From NCBI GenBank assembly GCA_049663805.1, contig JBATEB010000264.1, positions 1 through 25,764 on the forward strand: a DNA stretch of 25,764 nt, written 5' to 3'. The translations under genes and the position numbers were made by a program. Below, in pieces: positions 6,307 through 12,908 of this stretch. The notes beneath the pieces are model-generated. The model worked only from the letters and a program-made list of their open reading frames with translations, made no database searches and had not been told where the DNA came from. The stretch is from VBDM01 sp049663805 (GTDB lineage: Bacteria > Pseudomonadota > Gammaproteobacteria > Burkholderiales > SG8-39). Positions within the stretch are counted from its first letter, which is position 1; every line of letters begins with the position of its first letter.

Positions 6307-7032
6307 ATGATCCCGGACCGCCGTCGCACCGGACTCGCGGCAGCCGCGCTCGCCGCGCTGCTCGCGGGCTGCGCGCTCCTCCTTCCCGAGGCGCCGCCGC
6401 CGATCGCCCCCGCCGGCGCTCCGGCGGGTTTTCCGGAAGGCTACTACAGGCAAGTGCTGGCGCGGGGGAAGCCGGTGTTCCGCGTCGATCCCGCCGGGTC
6501 GCTGGTCGCGATCGAGGTGCGCCGCTCGGGATCGCTTGCGCGCCTGGGGCACGACCACCTCGTTGCCAGCCGCGAGGTCGAAGGTTACCTCGCCCCGGAC
6601 GAAGGCCGCGCCGACCTGTACGTCGCGCTCGCGCACCTGACGGTGGACGAGCCGGCGCTGCGCGCCGAGGCGGGCTTCGACACGCAACCCGCCGCGTCCG
6701 ACATCGAAGGAACGCGCGCTAACATGCTGGGAAAAGTGCTGGAGACGGAGAAGTATCCCTTCGCGCTCATCCGGGTGCGCGGCGTGGACGCGAGTCGAGG
6801 GGATACGATGCTCGCCGTCGAGATCGCGCTGCACGGCGTGACGCGTGCGCTCCGGGCGCCGGCGAAGATCGACGCCGATGCGGGCGGGCTGAGCGTGAGC
6901 GGAAGCCTCTCGTTCGACCAGACCGATTTCGGCATTACGCCCTACTCGCTGCTGGGCGGCGCCGTCGCGGTACGCAACCGCGTCGATCTGCGCTTTCGCA
7001 TCCGGGCGAGTCGCCTGCCCGGAGCGGGGTAG
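6307..7032 (+). CDS. YceI-domain lipoprotein (copy 3)
   Basis: This 241-residue protein starts 2 bases after the previous stop. Its leader RRRTGLAAAALAALLAGCALL contains the lipobox LAGC, so it should be a lipoprotein. After a Pro/Ala-rich spacer (about 28-50) comes a divergent YceI-like domain: VFRVDPAGSLVAIEVRRSGSLARLGHDH, then LTVDEPALRAEAGF, MLGKVLETEKYPFALIRV, EIALHGVTRALRAPAKI, LSFDQTDFGITPYSLLGGAVAVRN and a final strand VDLRFRIRAS. The RLGHDH motif is a feature of this lipoprotein subgroup. It forms one operon with cytochrome b561 and YceI copy 2. Ligand and partner are not known. Confidence 0.85.
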   Translation: MIPDRRRTGLAAAALAALLAGCALLLPEAPPPIAPAGAPAGFPEGYYRQVLARGKPVFRVDPAGSLVAIEVRRSGSLARLGHDHLVASREVEGYLAPDEGRADLYVALAHLTVDEPALRAEAGFDTQPAASDIEGTRANMLGKVLETEKYPFALIRVRGVDASRGDTMLAVEIALHGVTRALRAPAKIDADAGGLSVSGSLSFDQTDFGITPYSLLGGAVAVRNRVDLRFRIRASRLPGAG

Positions 7033-7061
7033 GCGCAGAGGGCGCTCGGAGGCTTCCGGCG

Positions 7062-7712
7062 CTAACGGACCTCGAAAACGAGGAAATACTGGTTCGGCAG
7101 GAAGCCGTGCTCTTTCACCGGGGCGTAGCCGGCCCTGGCGAGTTCGGCTTTCACGCGCTCGGGGGGGATGCGGTCCCGCTTCGGCGGGCCGTCGGGCGCA
7201 TCGATGCGGAAGTCGATGATCGCGAGGCGCGCGCCGGGCTTGAGCGAGGCGCGCAGCTTCGAAAAATACGCTTCGCGCCCGCCGATGTGGTGATACACAT
7301 CGACCAGCAGCGCGAGGTCCACCTTCGCCGGCAGGCGAGGATCGTCGGGCCTGCCCGCGACCGACACGAGGTTGGCGATCCCTTCGCGCTTCGCGCGCTC
7401 GGCGAGGTACTTCACCATATCGGGCTCGGTATCGACGCCGTAGACGCGGCCCGTGGGCACGAAGTGCGCGAGGCGCACGGCGAAGTAGCCGGTTCCCGAG
7501 CCGATGTCGGCGACGGCGGCGTCGGGTGCGAGCGCCAGCGCCTCGATCACCTCGTGCGGCTTCTGCCAGGCGTCGCGCGCCGGATCGTCGAACACCCTCG
7601 CCCAGTGCTCGGCGCCGCTGAAGCGGTGCTCGCGCGTGTGGGGCGACTGGGCGGCGGCAGGCAGACAGGCGAGCGCGAGGGAGACGGCGAGGGCGCGCAG
7701 CAGGCTTTTCAT
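7062..7712 (-). CDS. Exported class I SAM-dependent methyltransferase
   Basis: This 216-residue protein begins with a clear Sec-type signal peptide (MKSLLRALAVSLALACLPAAAQ). A class I methyltransferase fold follows: motif I is ADIGSGTGYFAVRLA (about 68-82), the acidic end of strand 2 is YGVDTEP, motif IV is LALLVDVYHHI and a late strand is ARLAIIDFRID. The group is often annotated as a methyltransferase with a signal peptide. Export is odd because SAM is made in the cytoplasm; the leader may instead be a membrane anchor, or the protein may have another role. It is the last gene of a minus-strand pair, 13 bases after a 31-residue membrane peptide. Confidence 0.85.
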   Translation of the reverse strand: MKSLLRALAVSLALACLPAAAQSPHTREHRFSGAEHWARVFDDPARDAWQKPHEVIEALALAPDAAVADIGSGTGYFAVRLAHFVPTGRVYGVDTEPDMVKYLAERAKREGIANLVSVAGRPDDPRLPAKVDLALLVDVYHHIGGREAYFSKLRASLKPGARLAIIDFRIDAPDGPPKRDRIPPERVKAELARAGYAPVKEHGFLPNQYFLVFEVR

Positions 7713-7725
7713 CGGCGGGCGGCGC

Positions 7726-7821
7726 TCAGGGCCGCAGGAAGGTGAAATACAGCGCCAGGCAGACGCCGTAGACGACGACTCCGGCGGGCAGACTCCAGTC
7801 CAAAAGACTCAGCTTGCTCAT
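7726..7821 (-). CDS. 31-residue single-helix membrane peptide
   Basis: A short minus-strand frame encodes 31 residues. A short polar start (MSKLSLLDWS) leads into one membrane helix (LPAGVVVYGVCLALYFTF), ending LRP. GGGGAAG lies 3-10 bases before the ATG, an acceptable ribosome site. It ends 13 bases before the exported methyltransferase in the same direction, so it is probably its operon partner. The strongly hydrophobic, well-bounded helix and the ribosome site support a real gene. No family is recognised. Confidence 0.45.
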   Translation of the reverse strand: MSKLSLLDWSLPAGVVVYGVCLALYFTFLRP

Positions 7822-7883
7822 CGAGCTTCCCCGGGTTTTCGACGGCATTCAGCGGATGCCGGCAGCTATTGTAAGGCTCGCGG

Positions 7884-7924
7884 AAAAAACAAGGGCGTGT
7901 GCAGATCTTCATCTGCACACGCCC
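7884..7924 (-). terminator. Rho-independent terminator of the hydrolase gene
   Basis: A perfect 14-bp inverted repeat (7893-7906 and 7911-7924) with a 4-base loop is followed, read on the minus strand, by TTGTTTTTT. It lies 20 bases past the stop of the large hydrolase gene at 7945 and separates it from the 31-residue peptide gene downstream. Stem length and U-tract make this a textbook terminator. Confidence 0.9.
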
Positions 7925-7944
7925 CGAGCCCGAGCGATCAGGGC

Positions 7945-10167
7945 CTACGGGTCGAGTACCGCGCTCGCGCCGGCTTGCGCGATCAGTGCGTCGGCATCCT
8001 CCTGGAGCAGGAAGCCCTGGGAAACTGCCTTCGCCGCAGCGACGCTCACCGCCGCTACGTAGCCGGCGTGGTCGCCGTAGCGCTCTTCCAGCGACAACCG
8101 CGGGTCGCCGTTCGCAAGCCGCTCGGCCTTCGTCTTCGCGAACGGAATCATGCCGCCGACGTAGTCGCAGATCTGGCCCTGGTGGAACGGGCGCGCGCCG
8201 CCCGCCGTGATGTTCCAGCCGAGGTAGGTTCCAAGGGGCGCGTCGCGCAGCACCACCGGCACCCCGCCCATCTCGTTACCGTCAGCGTCCACCCGCGGCG
8301 CCAGCATCTTGATGACGCGCTTGATCGGCGGCGGCACCTTGGTCGGCACGCCCGATGCGTCGCTGGGATCGAACTCGGGACCCCAGTCGTAGTCCAGAAC
8401 CGGATTGATGAAGTCCGCCTCGGGGGCCGTGGACCTCAAGCCCGGAATGGTGGGGAAGCCCATCGCGGCCTTGTTTGCCGCCACGAGGTCCGGCTGCCGG
8501 CCGTGCCCGCCGCGCTTGTCGCCTCGGTCGCCGTGCCCGTCGTCGTCGCCGTCGTCGTCCTCGGTTTCGCCGGGTTTTATTCTCGGCCAGACGCTGGGCG
8601 GCGGGAGGGTGCCGTTCATCACCCAGTTCCTGAAGTGCACGCGCAGCGCGTTGACCGTCTGCGTGTGCGGGACTGGATTGGCGGGGAATATGCCGGTGCC
8701 GAAATTGTTTCCCGGACAGTTCGCCCCCACCGTGGGCAGACCGACGCCGGGAAGGCTGGTGTTGAAACCGCCCGCTCCACCGCCGTGCGTAGTGCTCGGT
8801 ATGTAGTACCTGCGTACGTTCTTCGGCAGCGGAATGTCCTTCCTCGCGTCCGTACCCACCCATTCCGGCGTGAGCTTGAGCGCCCACACCTCGGCCGAGC
8901 CGAAGTGCTCGATAATTTTCGGGCAGGTGTGCGATTTCCTGCAGCGATCGAGGATGCCGCGCGTCGGAAGATCGCGTACGCGATCGGGCCATTTGCCCCA
9001 CCATTGCGGACCCTCGCTGCCGGCCTGGTAGAGCTCCAGCACGCCGTCGGGCTGCGCCCAGCGGAAGTTGAGCGCGATGCGGCGGCCGGCAATGATCGGC
9101 CACATGCCGTCGTGTACTTGGCGCCGGGCCTCGTCCTGGTTGAAGCCGAGGTGCAGCCAGCCTCTCAGGTAGTTGCCCGATTGCGACACGCCGCGCGCGA
9201 TGCTCGATAAAATGCGGCCGGCGACGGGATTCGGCGTTCCGAAATCATCGGCGGACGCGTACTTGAAGAACGATCCGACGTCCCGCCATGCGGCGAAACC
9301 GACGCCGAGAACGTAGGGATCCTTGGCCGTATACACGACCTGGTAGAGCTTGGCGGGATTGAATCCTCCGGCGAGGCAAATCTGCACCGGCAGGGCAGTC
9401 AGCGGTAGCGGCGCGTCGAAAGTGCCGCCGCCGCAGAACTTCCAGTCGGCGCTGGCAATCGTCACTTCTCCGGAGACGACGCCCTCCATGGTTTCGTGAT
9501 CGCGCGACACCAGCGTCGCCTGATTCGTGTCCAGGCTCGCCGGCAGATACGGCACCGGGTTGGTCTGCACGATCAGCGGTTGCGCGCCCGGGCCGCTGCG
9601 GTTGACGATTCGCCCGAACACGAGTCCGGTGACCGCCGAACCGTCGGAATTCCCGGCCACGGGAACCTGGAGCCAATGGCGGCCCCCTACGAGTTGGATC
9701 GGGCGGACGGTCGTGCCGTTGGCGGCGTTGATCCCGGAGTTGTCGCCCTGCCAGGCACTCGCCAATCCGACATCGCCGAAGTTTCGCTCGGGGACCTGTA
9801 TCACCAGCGGACTGCCGCGGTTCGGCACGTCATGCCACATAAGGCCGCTCGCCTTCGACAGGTCCACCGGCTTGGTCAGCACGAACGAGGCGACGTACCT
9901 GGCCTTGCCGTCTGCATCCTTGCCCAGTTCGATGTCCTGAATGATTGCGTTCAGCGGATCGCGCGGGTCGAGCTCGCCGAACGCCCGGCCGGAAATCCGC
10001 TCGTATGGAATCGTCTGGCCGGTGCCGGCGGCGAGCGGCTGTGCGTCGTCGATGACGATCCGGGTGACGCGGGCCTCGGCGGGCGGTGTCCACGCGAGCA
10101 GCGCGGCGATGGCCGCGGCGCCGGCCAAAGCCGGTGCGCGAGGCCTGAATTTCAGGTTGGGGAGCAT
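7945..10167 (-). CDS. Large exported alpha/beta hydrolase (Abhydrolase_10 type)
   Basis: This 740-residue protein starts with a signal peptide (about 1-32, ending PPAEA). The body resembles the long, poorly characterised alpha/beta-hydrolase-domain proteins often placed in Pfam Abhydrolase_10. The likely nucleophile is Ser328 in ARGVSQSGNYLRG, the GxSQSG elbow of that family. A candidate His is His461 in STTHGGGAGG. Cys pairs such as Cys245/Cys264 and Cys409/Cys415 suggest disulfides. An Asp/Gly-rich insert at about 535-556 interrupts the C-terminal part and looks like a flexible or calcium-binding loop. AGGAGA stands upstream of the ATG. It has its own terminator and probable promoter, so it is a single-gene unit. 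It likely hydrolyses an ester outside the cytoplasm; the substrate is unknown. Confidence 0.82.
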   Translation of the reverse strand: MLPNLKFRPRAPALAGAAAIAALLAWTPPAEARVTRIVIDDAQPLAAGTGQTIPYERISGRAFGELDPRDPLNAIIQDIELGKDADGKARYVASFVLTKPVDLSKASGLMWHDVPNRGSPLVIQVPERNFGDVGLASAWQGDNSGINAANGTTVRPIQLVGGRHWLQVPVAGNSDGSAVTGLVFGRIVNRSGPGAQPLIVQTNPVPYLPASLDTNQATLVSRDHETMEGVVSGEVTIASADWKFCGGGTFDAPLPLTALPVQICLAGGFNPAKLYQVVYTAKDPYVLGVGFAAWRDVGSFFKYASADDFGTPNPVAGRILSSIARGVSQSGNYLRGWLHLGFNQDEARRQVHDGMWPIIAGRRIALNFRWAQPDGVLELYQAGSEGPQWWGKWPDRVRDLPTRGILDRCRKSHTCPKIIEHFGSAEVWALKLTPEWVGTDARKDIPLPKNVRRYYIPSTTHGGGAGGFNTSLPGVGLPTVGANCPGNNFGTGIFPANPVPHTQTVNALRVHFRNWVMNGTLPPPSVWPRIKPGETEDDDGDDDGHGDRGDKRGGHGRQPDLVAANKAAMGFPTIPGLRSTAPEADFINPVLDYDWGPEFDPSDASGVPTKVPPPIKRVIKMLAPRVDADGNEMGGVPVVLRDAPLGTYLGWNITAGGARPFHQGQICDYVGGMIPFAKTKAERLANGDPRLSLEERYGDHAGYVAAVSVAAAKAVSQGFLLQEDADALIAQAGASAVLDP

Positions 10168-10324
10168 GCTGGAATCTCCTGGTTTGTTGGCTCACCCGGT
10201 TCGATCGCCACCCGCGGGCAGGAATGGGCCGGGCCGTGCTGACGACTCATGTGTCGTTCTGTGGAGCTGGAGCAACCGAAACGGAGTGAATCGCGGCTTC
10301 CAACGTCGGCCGCGCAAGGCGCCC

Positions 10325-10353
10325 AATCTATACCCCGGATCGGGTCCTTGCAA
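10325..10353 (-). promoter_or_regulatory. Possible sigma70 promoter of the hydrolase gene
   Basis: On the minus strand, TTGCAA (10353-10348) and TAGATT (10330-10325) are separated by 17 bases, each with 4 of 6 matches to the -35 and -10 consensus. A start near 10318 would give a leader of about 150 bases before the ATG at 10167. It lies between the hydrolase gene and the MFS remnant. The match is moderate, so this is a suggestion. Confidence 0.35.
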
Positions 10354-10382
10354 CCGAACGCCACTGCACTGCGAGCGCGATA

Positions 10383-10517
10383 GGCGAAGGTGACCAGCAT
10401 CGGCGTCTGGTAGTGAATCGTCCCGGCCGTGGCGAACGCGGACAGCGCAAACAGCGCGAGCAGGCCGCGGTCAAGCCGCGGGGACGGAAGGGAGGAAGGC
10501 GAAGGGTCCGGGGACAT
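10383..10517 (-). pseudogene. N-terminal remnant of an MFS transporter
   Basis: From an ATG at 10517, with GGAAG just upstream, the minus strand reads about 45 residues that look like the start of a major facilitator transporter. A Pro/Ser-rich lead is followed by RLDRGLLALFALSAFATAG and TIHYQTPMLVTFA, the first membrane helix and the loop of a 12-helix MFS protein. After TFA the frame loses all hydrophobic character and no further MFS helices appear in any frame down to the hydrolase gene. A whole transporter is about 400 residues, so nearly 90 percent is missing. The rest of the 572-base gap (10168-10739) holds no other convincing gene. Confidence 0.6.
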
Positions 10518-10681
10518 GCTTCCACGGCGAGTTTCGAGGAACCGACTTCCGAGCCGGCTCGAGGCAGCTTGACAGGAAACCGCGCGCGAACATCGCGGGG
10601 CCGGGGCTCGCTTCGGCACGGCGTTCCTGTCTCCGCAGGGCGACACCCGCCGTCGCCGGCCGATTTCCCCTGTAGCCGGGT

Positions 10682-10700
10682 CCCATTGTAATGGGATAAT
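10682..10700 (+). promoter_or_regulatory. Possible extended -10 promoter with overlapping palindrome for yfaZ-like gene
   Basis: TGG-GATAAT (10692-10700) resembles an extended -10 element and lies 40 bases before the ATG of the YfaZ-like gene. It overlaps the inverted repeat CCCATT-GT-AATGGG (10682-10695), which could be an operator. No good -35 is seen at the right distance. The region is AT-richer than its surroundings, as expected for a promoter. Confidence 0.3.
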
Positions 10701-10739
10701 CCGGCTTTCCAATCGCAACGTTATTTTCAGAGGAGAACC

Positions 10740-11282
10740 ATGCGCTTCATCGCATCGATCCTGCTCGCCGCAGCGAGCGTTACGGCGGCGGCGGGTACCG
10801 CCGACGTCAATCTTTCGAACAAGACGATCGAGGGAAAGTTCTACGCCAATGCCGGTCTCGCCGACTGGACTTTCGGCGCACTGTACAACCGGGACCAGAA
10901 GGACTCGGTGGTCAACATCGGCCTGCTCGCGGTGGGTGACTCGTATATCGGGAATTCGCGCGTCAAGGGCGGCATCGGCGGCAAGCTGTACGCCGTGAGC
11001 GTCGACAATTCCGACGTGCTCGCCCTGGGGCTCGGCGGACAGTTCACCGTGTTCCCCGCCGACGGACCCTTCGGCATCGGAGCTTACGGCTTCTTCTCCC
11101 CCCGCGTGGTGACCGCGCTCGACGGCGAGCGCTTCTGGGAAGCGGGGGTGCGGGGGGAGGTCGAAGTGATCAAGAACAGCTCGGTCTACGTCGGCTACCG
11201 CAGGGTGCGCGTCGATCTGGATAACGGCAGCAGTCCCTACGTCGACCGGGGCGGCTTCGCCGGGATCCAGATAAAGTTCTAG
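10740..11282 (+). CDS. YfaZ-family outer-membrane beta-barrel protein
   Basis: This 180-residue exported protein has a signal peptide (about 1-18, MRFIASILLAAASVTAAAG). Alternating beta strands follow throughout, for example GKFYANAGLADWTFGALYNRD, GIGGKLYAVSVD, VLALGLGGQFTVFP and FGIGAYGFFSPRVV. It ends on a strand terminating GIQIKF, with the C-terminal Phe typical of barrels inserted by the Bam machinery. Length, strand pattern and the VGYRRVRVDLDNG segment fit the YfaZ family, whose function is unknown. AGGAGAACC directly before the ATG is a strong ribosome site. It lies next to the redox island and points toward the flavoprotein gene, but nothing shows that they act together. Confidence 0.75.
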   Translation: MRFIASILLAAASVTAAAGTADVNLSNKTIEGKFYANAGLADWTFGALYNRDQKDSVVNIGLLAVGDSYIGNSRVKGGIGGKLYAVSVDNSDVLALGLGGQFTVFPADGPFGIGAYGFFSPRVVTALDGERFWEAGVRGEVEVIKNSSVYVGYRRVRVDLDNGSSPYVDRGGFAGIQIKF

Positions 11283-11328
11283 TCCGGGTGGCGGGTACGC
11301 GCGGCCCGCGCCGGCGGCCCGATCTTCA

Positions 11329-11347
11329 CCGCCGACGGCGGATTTTC
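11329..11347 (+). terminator. Short hairpin after the YfaZ-like gene
   Basis: CCGCC-GAC-GGCGG (11329-11341) is followed by ATTTTC. It lies 47 bases past the yfaZ-like stop. The stem is only 5 bp and the T-run is 4 bases, so it is at best a weak terminator. Confidence 0.3.
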
Positions 11348-11387
11348 AAAGCGGACAGCGGCGTAGCGCGGTTCCTCGTGCCGCTCG

Positions 11388-11427
11388 GCGGGTTACGCGG
11401 TGCCGTAGCGGGTTACGCGGTGCCGTA
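11388..11427. repeat. 20-bp exact tandem duplication spanning the flavoprotein stop codon
   Basis: GCGGGTTACGCGGTGCCGTA occurs twice in a row (11388-11407 and 11408-11427). On the minus strand the upstream copy encodes the last residues (YGTA) and the stop of the iron-sulfur flavoprotein. The other copy lies just after the stop, in a different frame. It looks like a slippage duplication and does not change the protein end, because the first stop is kept. Confidence 0.9.
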
Positions 11428-12732
11428 TTTGGTGTCGACCTGCACGCCGATTTCCTTCAGCAAGGGCGTGGGCAGGATGCCGCCGGCGCAGACGATCACC
11501 GCGTCGTTCTTCAGGCTGATCTTCTTTCCGTTCCGTTCGAGTGCGACGCTATCCGCGCGGATTTCCTTGACGTTAGACGAGAGCAGCACTTTCACTTGTC
11601 CGGTCGCCTCGGCGCGCTGGAGGCGCTCCCGGTTTCCGGGCTTGACGCGCGAGAACGCCTCGCTGCGATACGAAAGCGTGACCGTGGTGCGCGGTTCGTC
11701 CGCGCAGGTGAGTGCGGTCTCCAACGCGGAGTCGCCCCCGCCCACGACGAGCACGTGCTTCCCGCGGTATTGCTCCGGCTCGATCAGGCGATAAACGACT
11801 TTGGGGAGCTCTTCGCCCTCTACGCCGAGCTTGCGCGGGGTCCCGCGCCGTCCAATCGCGAGCAGGATCGAGCGCGTTCGGTATTCCTTTCTGGGGGTCT
11901 TGACCACGAAACCGGACCCGTCCCGCTTCACGCTCTCCATGCGCTCGAAGAAGTTGATCTTGAGGTCGGTACGTTTGACCACCCCCGTCCAGAATGCGAG
12001 CAGCTTTTCCTTGCTGACGTCGCCGAGCTTCATCTTGCCGACGATGGCGAGCTGTATCGGGGCGGTCATGACGATCTTGTTGCGCGGGTAGTGATAGACC
12101 GCGCCGCCCAGGGATTCTTCCTGTTCGAGCGTCACGAAGCGGAGTCTCTTTTCCCTTGCGGCGAGCGACGCCGAAATGCCGGCGGGCCCCGCCCCGACGA
12201 TGACCACGTCGTGGGGAAAGGCGCCCCCTTTCAGTTTCGCGATCGATGTCATCGCCTGGCGGCCCTGCTCGGCGGCCTTGCGCGTGAGTCCCATGCCGCC
12301 GAGCTCCCCGGCGATGAACACGCCCGGCACGTTGGTCTCGAAATTCGGCTTGACCAGGGGAATATCCATGCCGCGCCTGGCGGTGCCGAACACCAGCTGG
12401 ATCGCGTCGTGCGGACAGGCCGCCATGCACGCCCCGTGCCCGATGCATGCGGCGGCGTTCACCAGCTGCGCCTTTCCGCCGACGATGCCGATCGCATTCT
12501 CGGGACAGGCCGCGACGCAGGCCCTGGAGTTGAGGCAGCGGACGGGATCGATGACCGGATGAAGGGAGGCGGGCTCGTTGAGCCCTTCCTCGACGGAGCG
12601 CGTGAGGCGCGCGGCGCTCACCCGCTCGTTCCTGCGGCGCCGCATCAAGTACCACGCGAAGACGGCAAGGAAGGGCACACCGTACATCAGCAGGGCGGTG
12701 AAGGGAGCGAGAGCGTCGGGCACAGGCGACAT
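11413..12732 (-). CDS. Membrane-anchored iron-sulfur flavoprotein, thioredoxin-reductase-like, permuted
   Basis: From the ATG at 12732 this is 439 residues. One N-terminal membrane helix (about 9-30) is followed by RRRRNER, placing the rest in the cytoplasm. Two ferredoxin-like motifs follow: Cys66-x5-Cys72-x3-Cys76-Pro with Ser69 at the second ligand position, and Cys96-x2-His99-x2-Cys102-x3-Cys106-Pro. Then comes NFETNVPGVFIAGE (130-143), the flavin-binding segment normally found at the C-terminus of such enzymes. FAD binding is VVIVGAGPAGISAS (176-189), and NAD(P) binding is VLVVGGGDSALETA (327-340). No CxxC redox pair is seen in the pyridine-nucleotide domain. It probably exchanges electrons between NAD(P)H, FAD, Fe-S clusters and a membrane partner. 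A longer in-frame start at 12900 adds low-quality sequence and is not preferred. It is divergent from the multiheme operon, with 176 bases between starts. Confidence 0.85.
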   Translation of the reverse strand: MSPVPDALAPFTALLMYGVPFLAVFAWYLMRRRRNERVSAARLTRSVEEGLNEPASLHPVIDPVRCLNSRACVAACPENAIGIVGGKAQLVNAAACIGHGACMAACPHDAIQLVFGTARRGMDIPLVKPNFETNVPGVFIAGELGGMGLTRKAAEQGRQAMTSIAKLKGGAFPHDVVIVGAGPAGISASLAAREKRLRFVTLEQEESLGGAVYHYPRNKIVMTAPIQLAIVGKMKLGDVSKEKLLAFWTGVVKRTDLKINFFERMESVKRDGSGFVVKTPRKEYRTRSILLAIGRRGTPRKLGVEGEELPKVVYRLIEPEQYRGKHVLVVGGGDSALETALTCADEPRTTVTLSYRSEAFSRVKPGNRERLQRAEATGQVKVLLSSNVKEIRADSVALERNGKKISLKNDAVIVCAGGILPTPLLKEIGVQVDTKYGTA

Positions 12733-12829
12733 GACAATTCCGCCGATAAAGCTATGGACTACCGTACACCGCACCCGCGCCTTTGTTCCGGCACTTTTCC
12801 ACGATCGGTTGAAAAAAGCGACGAAGGGC

Positions 12830-12885
12830 CTATGCCGATGGCATAGCGTGCCGCGACAATACGTACCGGCGCCGAAACGTCGGCG
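12830..12885. promoter_or_regulatory. Divergent control region of the redox island with two inverted repeats
   Basis: The 176-base gap between the flavoprotein and the membrane di-heme gene holds a perfect inverted repeat CTATGCC-GAT-GGCATAG (12830-12846) and a second, CGCCGA-AACG-TCGGCG (12870-12885), 23 bases before the plus-strand ATG. A weak -35/-10 pair on the plus strand, TTGAAA (12809-12814) and TATGCC (12831-12836), would put the first repeat over the -10, as an operator would be. The position between divergent genes suggests shared control. No regulator gene lies alongside. Confidence 0.4.
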
Positions 12886-12908
12886 GTTTCCACGAATCAT
12901 TTGAAACG

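Noticed and set aside
7504..9210. 568-codon plus-strand frame
   Set aside because: It runs across the methyltransferase end, a terminator and the hydrolase gene in antisense; low-complexity Arg/Ala/Val content.
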